DNA from: Tetracentron sinense | Lineage: Eukaryota > Streptophyta > Magnoliopsida > Trochodendrales > Trochodendraceae | Direction of reading: 5' to 3' | DNA: 64,000 nucleotides | NCBI GenBank assembly: GCA_015143295.1 | Contig: CM026574.1 | Location: forward strand, 10,046,938-10,110,937 | Shown here: positions 12,401-25,888 of the stretch, in pieces | Layout: each line of letters begins with the position of its first letter | Numbering within the stretch: the stretch's first letter is position 1 | Made by a program: the position numbers and the translations under genes | The notes under the pieces: generated by a model | The model's input: the letters and a program-made list of their open reading frames with translations, nothing else | The model's database searches: none | What the model was told of the DNA's origin: nothing

Positions 12401-15400
12401 TAACATGCAAATTGAACTGCTTATTATATCATTATTGATGCGTGTTATTATGTGGAAAATAGTTTAGAAGGATTGTTGTTTTATTGGGCTTCATAGCTCA
12501 CTGACTTTTTGTGTCAGCAAATCTTGGAGCTGTTGACCAGTAAGTGAAAAGTCTATCTGGATATTTTGGAAGCTTGTACAAGTTGTACCTGGCGTGATAG
12601 AGACGCCTACTTTTGTAAAACAAACTTGATGTAAATAATACAGGTATATGGTTTGTATGATGATTATTGTGATGACAGGTGTTATTTGCTTTTTGGAAGC
12701 ATTTGACAAATGTTTAAATTTCTCGTATTTTCGCGGGTAAAGTCTTCCGCTTGCATGATTTGACGAACGGACGCGTGTCTCGGAACTTGATTCCCTAGGC
12801 ACGGGTTCGGGGCGTCACATATTCGGTGAGGAGAAGAAGCTGAGTCATTGAAAACTCTCGAGTTCCTTTCTTTGTAGATTGACCCAGTTGTGGTCCTTGG
12901 CAACACATTCCATATCACCCCTTGGGCCACATCCGTACACTCCAGATGCCAACAAGATAAAAAGCTCTGAAAAGACGAAGGGAAGACCCAATCTACTCCC
13001 AACCTAGATAGGAAGTGTCCCTAAACCCTGAATGCAATAGGGGCTAGGGAAATGCCGAAGAAGGTGATCCACTGATTCTTCTGCATGAAGGCACAAATAA
13101 CAACAATTTGCTATACTCCACTCTATTTTTTTTCCATGTTGTCACAAGTGAGAACCTTATTTAAAGCCGCAAGCCAAAGGAAAAAATGATACATTTGAAG
13201 GGATATTGGAACTCCATACAGGCCTACGAGGAAAAGAAAGGTATCTGGTAGGGGCCCAAAACAAATGATTGAAGAAGTGATCTTATTGAGAACCGATTAT
13301 TGTCTCCTCTGGACCATAATCTTATGTCACTATATTGAATATGAGGAAGAGAAAAGCTCAGACTCTGTAAAAGGCGCAAAAAATCCTCAAACTCCCAATC
13401 GTTCAGGTTATATTCTATCTCAACTTCGGACACCAAACTATCTCATTATTCTGTACTTTGAAACATGAAGCTGCAAAGTCTTTCTTATCAGAAGCCAAGG
13501 GGAAAATAATACCAAAGCCCAAAGGTGTCCTTTATGCAAGCCGACCCACACCACATATCTTTCCAAAACTGAACTTCCCGATCGTTTCTTACCCTAATTC
13601 TGATAAAGATGGCAACAACTTTGCCACCGCCATAATCCCACGTCGTGAGAGCGTCTCACCTCTTTAGGGTCCCATTCAGAGGATTGACCGTATTTGGCAA
13701 TGATCACTTTCCTCCAAAGGCTCTCTCTCTTCCCAAAATCTCCACACCCACTTTCCTAACAATGCCTTGTTCACGTCTACCAGGGATTTAAGATTGTCCT
13801 CCCCCCCCACTGGATGACAAACTTGGTCTCACGCCACCAAATGATATATAGCAATGTTCCCTTTACCATGCCAAAGGAAATTCCTCTGCAACCTCTCTAA
13901 TGACGAAGTAATCTATTGAGGAATGGTAAGGGTGGATGGATAATAGTTCGGGAGATTACTATACGTGTTTTTGATGAGGGTTAATCTGCCTCCTTTTGAG
14001 AGAAAATTTGATTGCCACCCAGCCAATCTTGTAAACCTTTCTACTACAGGGGACCACGAGGCTTTGCACTTGAAGCTTGTGCCTAGGGTATGCTTAAATA
14101 GATAGAAGGTAACAATCCAAGTTTACACCCTAGGCAATCTCTTAAGTTTTCTATGTTCGAAACCTCATCTACGCTGATCATTTCACATCCTTTTCAAATT
14201 GACTCTCAACCCTGAGACTACCTGAAAAGTGAAAACACTTAAGGAGGCATCTTAGATAAGCCAATTGCCGACATGAATCCTTACAGAAAATCAAGGCGTC
14301 GTCTGTAAATTGAAGATCAAAGATCCTCAAATTCTCCTGAGCTATAGAGAATCCATTAAAAAACCACCCCCTCCGCTCTAGTGAACATCCTACTTAAAGC
14401 CTCTTAAACTAAGACGAATAAGAACGAGGGAGAGAGGATCTCCTTGCCTCAAACCCCTAGAACTCTTGAAGAACCTTGTAGGGCTAACGTTGATTAGGAT
14501 AGATATGGAGATAGGTGAAATGCATTTTGGTATCCACATTCTCCACTTGAACTTAAACCCCATTATTCTCATCGCATAATCCAAGAAATTCTAGTTGACA
14601 TGATCATATTTGAGCTTGAATGTTTACAAGCTGAGCTTGAGCCAAATCCTATTTGATTTTTTTCGGCTTTACTCTTTTAGTGCTCAATTCGCCTTGAGTT
14701 TGTCTCAACTCGAAATATTATATATATAGTATTTTTTTGGTAATGCTGTTTGTAATATATAATAATTATTTAATTTTCCCTATCAAGACGTATAATAAAT
14801 AAGTTTAGGAGATAATTACAAAAGAAAGTTGAAAAGGAAGGTGAGGAATCATAGAGTTTTTGATAATGTTGCCTCTTTCTCTCTACAGGTTTGTGTACGG
14901 ATTTGTCGTCTAATCTTGGACTAGTGTTCAGTTAGAAGGGATTTTGAGGATTTCGATCTCCTTTGTTGTGAGCTAGCTATGGTTTGAGGGCCTTTTACTG
15001 TCTTTGATTCCGCTTTGCTTGTCCTTCCGATTTTTTTTAGCTTCTTGTATTCCATCTTATTACCTGTTGGGCTCACTTCCTTGTGATCCCCTATGCTAAT
15101 TGTTAGCATGTTTGTAATAACCAATCTTCTTTATATTATATTATCTCTGATTTACTGATTAAAAAAAAAAAAACCTGACCCGTAACTGTATATTCTCTGT
15201 ACTAAAGGACCATCCTCAAAATTCATTTTTGTATATGGAGTTATTAATTTTGTGTAGTTTCTTATATTGTAATTTACTAATGAATACTTTTATTAAAATT
15301 AAGTAACATTGACCAAAATAACCTTGCTAATCAAGCTTGAGCCAACCTGAGCTCAGCTCGAATTAAGTTTGAGTTTAAAGGGAGCTTGATCCTGAACATT

Positions 15401-18400
15401 TGAGCTCAAATCTGATCGTAACTGTGTATTCTCTGTACTAAAGTACCATCCTCAAAATTTATTTTCGTATATGGAGTTATTAATTTTGTGTAGTTTTTTA
15501 TATTGTAATTTACTAATGAATACTTTTATTAAAATATGTAAAATTGACCAAAATGACGTTGCTAATCAAGCTTGAGCCAACCCAACTCTACTCGAATTAA
15601 GTTTGAGTTTGAGCGGAGCTTGATCCTGAACATTTTAGCTTGAGTTAAGCTCGAGCCGATCCTGAGCATGTCCAATCCAAACTTGGGTCGAATACATGAC
15701 TAATTTTTGTCCTAGGGAAGTTCGTATAGCAATTTCAAGACATTTTGCTTAAGGAAGGTTATCTTTTGTCTTTTGACTCATCTCTCTCTCTCTATTTCGA
15801 ATTTTATCTATTCCCTTTGACGATAGGGTTACATTAGGGATTAACTATGAGTCTATATCTTTATATATTTGTTATGGTCTTTATGGATGAATTGACATCT
15901 TATATTCAATAGGACCCTTGGTGTATGTTATTTGCAAATGATGTAATATAAAGGGTTGAAAGTAAAGGGGGTAAATGCAAAAATAGAATTGTGAAGGAAT
16001 ACTTTGGAATCCAAGGGTTTCAAAATAAGTCGGATTAAGAAAAAATATGCAAATTTAGTAAGAAATAAGAATACAAATAGGGTGGAGATGATTTTTATAG
16101 ATGATCAAAAGATATCCCAAAATGATTAGTTCCGATTTCTGGGTTCAATTATTCATAATTATAGAGAGATTGAAGAGAATGTTGCCCATAGGATTAAAAC
16201 TGGATAGCTAAAATAGAGAAGTGCTTCCAGAGTGTTATGTGGCATTTTGACCAAACTAAAAGGAAAATTTTGTAAGACAACAATAAGACCAACCATGCTT
16301 TATGGTGCAAAATGTTGGGATATTAAGAAGAATCAGTGTAGCTGAGATGATTATGTTGACATGGATGAGTGGGAAGACAATAAAAGACAAGATTAAAAAA
16401 GAACGCATTTGAGAGAATTTGGGACAACTCCATTAAGTGATAAGATAAGGAAGAGTTGGTTAAGATGGTTTGGATACGTTTAGTGAAGACCATTAACGGC
16501 TCTAGTAAGAAAAAGTGAATTGATGCATGTTGAAGGCTATAAAAGGGGAGAGGAAAGCATAACTTGACATTGATGGAGTTCATGAGAAGATTTGATAACA
16601 CATGACTTGACCAAAGCTATTGCTTTCAATAGAACGGAATAGCGACCCCCAAAGTTGTCAAGGCGACCAGGCAACTTGAGGCGACAGACCCCATGGACGC
16701 CTGAGTCGGTAGCCTGAGGCGCCCGAGGCGTCGCCTGATGGACTTTTTGTTGCAGAAATTCCCCCTAATGTGAGATCTATGTATGAGCATTTTCTTTTAT
16801 AAGAGGCCCTACATTCATATATATTACATCATTGTCAAGATGCACTTTGATAGAACCACTGTTAGAGACATTTCTAAGAATAATAAAGGAGAATTTCAAG
16901 TGTTAGAAAAAAAATGGAATACAAATTAAGTTTACATTGACTTTTGAAAGGAGGGGGAGAGGGATTGTGAGGGATAAAAATAGACAGCCCAACAGGAAAG
17001 AGAGAGAGGAAGGAGAGGAGATGAGAGGAGAGGAGAGGAGAGGAGAGGGAAGAGGAGAGAAGGGAGAATATAAGACTAAATAAAAAGTGAAAAAATAGTT
17101 CAACAGTCAAATATGACATTGAACAAGGAAGAAAGAAGAGAGAGGGAGATGATGTACATTTTACTCTCATTTCTTTCTTTTTCTCGATTATACTCGAGAT
17201 AAGTAATAAAACTAATATTATAAGTAAAATATATAACTATAGGATATGAACTTATTTAAATTATATAAAAAAAACCCCTTTAAATATGAGTTTATGAGAG
17301 TTTGGGGGGTTTTAGAAGAAATTTGGGGCATTTAAAGGCTCTTAATTTGCTATTAGGCCACCTGAGGTAGCTATAATTTAACAATCATGAGAAAAAAACA
17401 AACGGGGACTATATGGTCCTCTTCTTTCTTCTTCTATCTGCAAACTTTTTTTGTTTGATGTACAAATCCTAATATATTATATTGTAAAAGATATTAGAAG
17501 TACATAAAATAGCCTATATTTTTGTTTACCGAATTATCATATTCAAATAAAATAAACATTTGTATCCTTAAATAATAATAATGTTATATATATAAATTTT
17601 TAATAATGACCATCTGAGGCGGCCAGTCACCTGAGCATAGCAGAGCGCTTGGTCGCCTAGGCGACAGCCTGAGGCGCCTAGGCGACCGCCTGAGGCGCCT
17701 AAGGCGACACCTTTAACAACTATGGCGACCCCTAAGTGGATGGAATACGACAACGATGAGTTGACTATCAAATTGACTTACCAAGTCACTTGTTATACTT
17801 GTCCCATTAATTTTTATGTCGAGAGAACAGTGGTCCGACATGGGTATCCAACATGATTATTTTTTTTAGAAAACAGTGTCCTTGTCAAATACCCTGATTT
17901 TGAATGAATACTTGTAGATAACAATTTTTGTGATTTTATTTAAGTAGCAAATAGCAATAATATTGTGCAATGCATGGGATAATGATCCTACCCTGGGAAC
18001 TTGTATATCAAGAAAGACATGTTATACCACTCTAACCATATGATCTATTACATTCTCTTGGGTGATTACAAATTATAGATAACTAGTATACAAAAAAGCA
18101 TGTAAAAGAGATGCTGGCAATCATTTGATTAAATGTTGTTGACAAATAAATCCCTTAATTGGGTCCCACCAAATGGCAAATGGCGAGTCAAAGAATGCAC
18201 ATCAAATATTTACATCGTAAACCATACTTTAGGTCTTGTAAACATATTAAATGCCCTTAAAAAGAAATTTTTTAACGATAGAGTGAGTGAGCTAGACATG
18301 AACTACAAGAAATAAATCTCACTAGAACCACAGAGAGAGAGAGAGAGAGAGAGAAGCTCTTTGAAAAAGAAAAAAAAAAACAATAAAACTTTGCGAAAGA

Positions 18401-19064
18401 GAAGAATCTTATTTTGGTATGCTCCATCTCATGAACTACGTGTGTGGTGATGTCTGCCACATACTTTAATACATAAGACTATTGGTTAGTTAGGGGCCGT
18501 TTGGTATTGTTCTTGGGGAGCGTTTTCCTACTCATCGAGAATAGAAATAGGAAATCGTGTTCGACAAGGCGTTTCTTTGGGACATTTCTTGGAAACACGG
18601 TTTTCCCAACACGATTCCTTCGGAAAATAGGAGCTTTTCTAGAATATTATCAAGAAACACTCTACAAGAGGGGTGTTTACACGTAAACCCTTTCTCATTT
18701 CTCTCCCGAACTCCTTCCTTCCTCACTCTCTCTTAACTCTTTCTTCTCCCACTATCCCATTTAGGGATGGCAATGGGTCGGGTTTGGGCCGGGGCGCCCC
18801 CAACCGTACCCCGCCCCCCCTAAGGGGAAGACTCCTATCCCGTCCCCGTTCCCGTTCCCGTCCCAAACCCAGGGTGGGGTGGTTGCGATATGTCAAAAGC
18901 CTTCTTAACCTCGTCCTGCCTTGCTCTATTAATCACTATCACTAGTTGGGGCAGGTCGGGTCGGGTCAATATTTCATATTGTAAGTAATTTATTGAGGTA
19001 ATTTTTGGATTAATTTAAGGGTAAAATAGTACTTTCTCATTATAAACAGGGTGGGTCGGGGTGG

Positions 19065-19097
<33 letters not shown>

Positions 19098-19942
19098 GTT
19101 ACCGTCCCCATCCTTGTGTGTGTTCCCATGTCTTCCGCCGTCGATTTAAATATATTTAGATATATATTAATATATACACATAAAAATTCAAACCTCTTAG
19201 GTTTGCCAATAATGGAGGCAAATTAAAATTTAATGTTGTAAAGCTTGAGTGTAAATCTTCTTATGCTATGCTGCTAGTTGACTTTTTAACCATGTAAATA
19301 AAAATATTTTTGATGACTAAAATATTATTTTTTTATCGGACTTTTGGGTTTAAGAAATATTTTTATGATAGAATTTATGAAAATTTAAAATTTGAGAAAT
19401 ACCTTAGCATTTGCAAGTTGAAAATTTGAAAAATGTGCTAAAAAGCGGATTTTGTTTTTGAACTGAAAAGTTGACTTTTTATTCTTTGGGAATTTAGATC
19501 TAAGATAATTTTTATTAAATTCAAATGGAGAGTGTAACCTTATTACATATAAATATCTTGAGCAAAACCATTTACTTAAATGATATTTATATGTAAATAA
19601 GTTGTAAAACTAGGGTCTAGGTGACTTCAGCCCGCCTAGAGAGGTGCCTAGGCGGTAGCAGTCCAAAATTGCCTAGGTGATGCCCAGGCGACGCCTTGAC
19701 TACCCTGCCCCTACCCTGTTTAAGAGTCTTGCAAACCCGTCCTAATAGGGGCGGGGTGGGTTACCCGATTAACCCGGCCTATTGTCATCCCTAATCCCAT
19801 TGGCACTGCCACTACTGCTCTCCCAACCATAGTCACCAAGTACGGGTACGGGTATTAAACGGCAATGATACGTTCGGGAAGTACGGGTTTTAAACATTAA
19901 AACACGAGAAAATTACGGGGAGTTAAAAATAATAATAAATAA

Positions 19943-20002
<60 letters not shown>

Positions 20003-20298
20003 ATAATACTAACTACTAAACATTTAACTGATAATTTAAGTTTACATAGTTGCAAAACGAAGGCAACCACACAAGATTTAAACCACACAGATGCAAAGGA
20101 TAAGGAGGAATACCCCTTCCCAATATGTACATAAACGGATTAACTCATATACCCTTAGACATGAAGCTCCCAAAAGCATCACAAGATGGTTTACGCGTTA
20201 AAAGAATTTTGCGTATGAAAAATGGGCGACTCTTAGGTAGAATCGAAGCTAGTTTCTCCTAGTCCTAGCTAAGGAGATAAACTAGACATTGAAGGGGT

Positions 20299-20352
<54 letters not shown>

Positions 20353-23300
20353 TCATTGCCGGAGAGAGGTTCCACCGGAGAGCAGCCGAGTGAGAGACGA
20401 GAGAACTGAGACTTGAGACCAGAGCGAGAGACGAGGTATTGACGTTTTACCCTAACACATCGTCTCGTAACTCTTAAAACATGTTTTAATCTTCTTTTTT
20501 TGGTTAAAAAAGTTTTAAACGCGTATAAAACGGAGTACGCATTTAAAACGTATTTTAAAGTTTAAAATGACAAACATGTTTAAAACGGCGACCCTCTCTA
20601 AAAGTTTTAAACGTGTTTTAAACGGGTTTTAAACGGGCACTTTGTGACTATGCTCCCAACTACCACCTCCACCCTCACAACCCTTGTCTCCGCTACCCAC
20701 CCACTCTACCGCCATCACCACCACTCAAAATCATTTTAGATAATTTAGTTTGATTTGTTTCCAAAATTAGAGAATCATCAGAATTGATGCGAAATGTCCC
20801 CTTACTATATTGCAATTATCTTTTTCTATTTGCTTGTCTGTATATAGTTTTTTTTTTTATTAAGCTTATAGTGTTGAATATTTCCATTGACTTTTGAAGT
20901 ATCAAAACCTTTTCATTTCAATGTTTCATGTTGTAAGACTTAAGTGATATTTATCTGGCTCTAGTTAAATGATGGCATCATCATGTCAGTTTGGTACCTA
21001 CTATCTCTACCTGTATCCCTGTCTTAAGTTTTAGAAAGCAACTAGACTGTATATTGATAATCACTTGTGTGTGATAATTGCTTCTAGTGGTTCTCAATTT
21101 TGAAAGTGCTATGCTCTGAGGTTTTAGGAACAACAGATACCGAGTCTATGGGGGCAAGGAACAAGTTTGTATGTCTAATCTACCTTTCCCCACTTTTTGG
21201 CTATAAAATACTGAAGTTATGCTTTTGGTCATTTTAATATTTCAGCATTCTGATAGTAGAGGCAGTACAATTGATAAATTTCAATCTAATGTTCACCTTT
21301 TGTCTTCAATCGCAGCGCCATATGCTTTTACAGAGAAGAGGTAGTACAATTGATAGATTTCAATCTTATGTTCACTTTTCATCTTCAATTGCAGCTCCAT
21401 ATGCTTTTATAGAGACTCTTAGGGATCGGATGTTCAAACCAGCCTTGTCAACCATCATCGCCGAAAATACCAAGTACCAATAACCTTGATTACAAATTGC
21501 TTGTTTTCTAGGTTGTTTTTTGGTGGTGGTTCTTATTCAAGAGTTGGTTTCTTTTTTGTAATGTCTTTGTTTTCAGGGTTGCAATAGTATCACCATCAGA
21601 TCCTGTTTATGTCGCTACAAAAAAGATGCGGGATTTGCGAGTTAATTCAGTGATTATTGCAACAGGGAACAAGCCTCAAGGGATTCTTACGTATTAATCT
21701 TCTCTTTTAATGCTTTTTCATTTTTCATTTTTTTTGAGCGATGCCTTTTCATTAATCATTATAAAGTTTCATTCGCAGCACGTGATGTAGGTAAGATGTC
21801 TTTTAGTTAGTCTTTTATGCCTTCTTGTGGGTACTTATGGTTGTTAGTTGTACTGAACTGCAGTTCAAAGGATGTCCTTATGCGAGTTGTGGCACAAAGT
21901 CTTTCGCCTGAATTGACTCTGGTGGAAAAGGTTCTCACTCAGGAACTCATGTTGTACTAATCTTGCTTAATTCTGCAATATGCATTTGACTTAAAATTTA
22001 GGGTAGCTTTTAATGTTTTAGGGGCGCCTTTTTTTTTGCCCTTTTCGGTACACTTGTCAAATCTGGAACCATCCAATGGTAAAGTAAATCTTGTCATCTC
22101 CGTTCGCTAGGGTTGTTCGGCTTCAAACATAACCGTTTGTAGAACAGGGTTCCAAATTCATCATGTCAATAACCGTTTGTAGAACAGGGTTCCGAATTCA
22201 TCATGTCCTCATTGATACTGGGTCAGGGTTGAAAAAAGCCTGAGCAAAAGACCCCTTAGCCACAAAAGTCATTTAAGGCCGGTGTACGTAATATGTTTGT
22301 GTTATTTGATCTTTGGTACACCTAGTAATTCAGCTTTCCTTGCTATTTAAGTCAATTGGGTGACAAATCCATAGCAAACAAGTGCTTCAGAGCCCTGGTG
22401 GCACTTGAAGTGTAATATGTATTAATCTTGTACTTTAGTTGGGGCTTGAGACTCAGCATGTAATTTGGGAATTTCTTTCAAATAAATATCCAGAGAAAAG
22501 AGCTTTTACAATTGCAAAACAAGAAGTGGCATATGAGTTCATCTTTGGTTACACCTGTACATTGTTTTGAATGAATACAAATAATATGTATTGCACTTGC
22601 TAGCAAAGTCACCAAAAACGCGCATTAATCTTTTTTTTTTGGCGGGGGGGGGGGAGTCGTTTTAAATGGCATATGAATGCCATAGTAAGTTTAAAATGGC
22701 GATACCCGTATAAAACACATTAAACGCATTTTCCTTATTAAACTAATATAATACGTGTACAAAAAACAGGTTTATTTTTTAATAAAAGTTTTATAGGATC
22801 GCCAATTCAAACAAAAAACATTTTCATTTACGTATTTGAGTCTTATGATAGGTTTGCATATAGGATTTATTTTTACCGAGATTTTATTGAATTTTATGTT
22901 AGGGTTTGAACTTTGTAGTTTATGTTAGGATTTAAATCTTATGTTAGGGTTTGAATATTATGGGGTTCTAATTTAGAGGACGGTGGTATTGTACTCTTTT
23001 TTGAATGGTGAATGATATGCGTTTGTTAAAATGGTGAATGATGATATTTTGAGGGCTATATAATTTTAATTCTTTTGTTGAATGACTTTAAATGATTGTT
23101 AGTAGTTGTTATAATGTGTTATTTATTTATAATTATTAATTAATTTTAAAAAAATTTCCCATACTTTTCTTGTATTTTTGCCGTATAAAACTCATACTTC
23201 CCGAACAGATCATTGCCGTTTAAAACCTGTACCCATACTTGGTGACTATGCTCGCTAGGAAACACTTTCCAGTGTGATCTGCCATTTATTATATCCTTAT

Positions 23301-25833
23301 ATTTTATTAAATGTATAGTTGAGCAATGGTTGATTAAATATTATTGTCCCTCATTACAAAGTCCTCAAGAACATTGATAGGAAAGTAAATGCAGTGAGCA
23401 GCAATTTAATGCCTTTCCCATTTGGCTAGGATAAGACTTTTTCCCCCCTTGTGGGGTCACAACTCACAAGGAGCATTAGTGAATGGAGCTTTCTGTTTTT
23501 ATCATAAAATTGGGAAATTTGGCATGAAGCTTTGTGATGAAGTTGTAGACATCTGCTTTGGTGGCAAGCTCAATTTAGTTTATTCGTGTAGAAGCAATAA
23601 ATTTTTCCTAGATGCGATGTAGATGTCTCCTACACGGGGGATTTCTCATTCGTATGGAGGGTGGTAGATTGTGTTGTTTGAAGGTGTGTGATACATGGAC
23701 AGATGAACTGATGCAATGGCCTTAAAGTTAGATTGAAAAATTCATCTGGGTCATGGTTGAGATTGGTTATTAGAAGAGTATTGGAGGGTCTGCAGACCCC
23801 ATGCTATGATTGGACTTTGGGGGTCTATACTGCTTGAGCTTGATTAGTTGGCATTTGCTTACAATATGACTTTTCCTTTGACCTATCACACTATCACTAT
23901 TTCATTCTACTTAATGTTCAGCTAATATCTTAGAAAGGAATTTTGCCGTAATGCTATTTAGAACCTTTAATTTTGTAGATTACAGTTTCTTTGTATGACC
24001 TACTCTTGTTGTTTCATTTCAAGGTAATGACGCCAAACCCTGAATGTGCAACATTAGAGACAACAATCCTTGATGCGCTACATATAATGCATGATGGGAA
24101 GTTCTTACATCTTCCTGTTGTAGATAAAGGTGAGCATTACTGTCCTAAATTCGGAGAAAGGGATTTTCATAGTCAAATATATGATAATCCTTTTTATGCA
24201 GATGGATGCATTGCTGCTTGTGTGGATGTTCTTCAGATAACTCATGCAGCACTTTCCATGGTAAAGAGCCATTTTAGTTGTGATACTGCATTTATAGGTT
24301 ATTTCTTATATATATATATATATATATATATATTCGATTGTCATGGTTCATCGAAATGTCTCTGTAAGATGGAAATTCTGGAATTGGAAAGAAAAGGTTT
24401 ATCTCATCTAATGTTGGTGTTGGTGAGAAGTAGTTGAATCACGAATGTATAGTTTCTGTACTTGATGTAACCTTCATAGTATTCCATGGATTTTTTTAAG
24501 GCCTCAACATATTGTAAATATCCTTAATTCTTGAATGAGCTTTGTATGGTAGCTTCTTGGTAATCATATAATCAGGCAGCTACTTGAAATCGTTGTCATA
24601 ATTCTACACCCCTTGTATTGATTATATTTTTGGGCATATATAGCTGCTATTGCATGGATTGTGTGGCTTCCAATAATAATCCCTTTGAGGCATTCACAAT
24701 ACTCACTCGTATATATGACAGATTGACGACGAACTTAAAAAGTGAATGGTTTTATGTTCTCATCTGAATTTAACTGTTAATTTAGCTACAGGAAATTGGT
24801 TTTACCTTTAAAGAGGGTAAAATCATTAGTTTTGTGTAGTAGTGTGCATGCTACTGTTTGAGAATGAAAAAAACTTTAGGCAATATAGTCGTCAAAAGAT
24901 ACCAGCCATTTTAAAAGGAGTGAGGCTTGCCTCAAGGGGCAACCATAGGCTCAAATCTTTTAAGATTCGTGCTTCAAGGTGTGAAGAAGACGCCTCATGC
25001 AATGAGGCTTATCTCATTTCTGAGGTACATGCTTCATACATTAACCAAATATAGTGTTTTAGCCACATAATTGAGGCTTACTCTCATTTGCATGTTTTAT
25101 ACATTAACCAAATATATGGTGTGTAGCCACATAATTGAGACTTGTCTCAAGTCTCAACACCCCGCTTAAGTTGAGCATATATATATATATCTTTACTATT
25201 GTAGTGGGAGAAGAGGGGTAGTTGGCATTGATCGAATTTTTCAGCTTTAACAAAAAAAATCCCTATATTATATTCTACTATTGCTACATGTGAATAACTA
25301 CATAGGGGTATTAAAGTAATTCAAATAATAACTACCTTCAATCCTTAACCCAATTTCCTACGATTCTATTTCTTCTCTCACACTCTCCCACTCTCTCCCA
25401 CTCCTTGTTTGATTTCAACGTCACAACTCAACCGTCACAACTTATGGTTGAAAGAAGGTTTCTTAGAAACCTTCTGTATCAATTCATTTGAAAGAAGGTT
25501 TCTAAGAAATATTCTCTATTATGTATCTTCTCTCTCCAAAAGATGGAACCCAAGGGAAACGTGATCTTCAGCACCGTCGGCAGGTTATTGCACTGACGTC
25601 TCTCTTCTATTGCAGCTCGCAGGCTGCCATTTCTGCAACTTATCCAAGAAATTAAAATTGTGTTTATTTCTCATATTATTTTCCATTTTTTAAATTCATT
25701 TATCTGATGTTGGCACATTTTCATGCGAAGAATATCAATCAAGGGTGTCGTATACTTAGCACGATTTGTTCTGGCCATCTCCCGAGTCATCCCTCCAATG
25801 TATACTAACAGAGCCATTTTGAGTTTCCCACCC

Positions 25834-25888
<55 letters not shown>

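Larger units (their letters stand above)
10074..12819. mobile_element. Solo LTR, 2.75 kb, with perfect 5-bp target duplication
   Basis: Begins tgtaacgacc and ends gggcgtcaca (TG...CA). It is flanked by tattc on both sides (10069-10073 and 12820-12824). No primer-binding site, polypurine tract or gag/pol lies between these limits, so I read it as one long LTR left by LTR-LTR recombination. Termini of this form and this length are typical of plant Ty3/Gypsy elements. It carries a strong TATA box and a purine-rich leader, annotated separately, and sits inside the minus-strand LINE. Confidence 0.8.
9771..14600 (-). mobile_element. Degenerate L1-type LINE, interrupted by a solo LTR (intron 4)
   Basis: On the minus strand, from 14584 down: RT blocks FKWRMWIPKCISPISISIL and SPTRFFKSSRGLRQGDPLS, then near 13430-13230 a zf-RVT-like region, then near 12900 a remnant of the usual KERNSRVFND block. 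A run of T at 9771-9779 marks the A-tail. The part between 10074 and 12819 is a later solo-LTR insertion. Stops and frameshifts are frequent. Confidence 0.75.
18497..20805. mobile_element. Composite nested DNA-transposon cluster (intron 4)
   Basis: The outer element seems to start ggggccgtttggtattgttc near 18494-18513 and end with agaattgatgcgaaatgtcccc near 20803. These arms and a CCACC-rich core match the family at 2485-3680. Two younger hAT-like elements are inserted in the core (18762-19793 and 19828-20652). The outer boundaries have no clear target duplication and are tentative. Confidence 0.45.

Noticed and set aside
21271-21483. 70-aa frame containing the exon 5 peptide
   Set aside because: It runs from intron through the duplicated acceptor into exon 5. 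Only 21395-21473 is coding in the supported gene model.
23991-24437. 148-aa frame containing CBS4 sequence
   Set aside because: It reads through two splice sites. The GT-AG sites at 24129/24130 and 24201/24202 give the family protein instead.
25453-25505. Near-perfect hairpin gaaggtttcttagaaacctt and a related copy downstream
   Set aside because: Short AT-rich palindrome in intronic repeat DNA with no microRNA-like extended arms.
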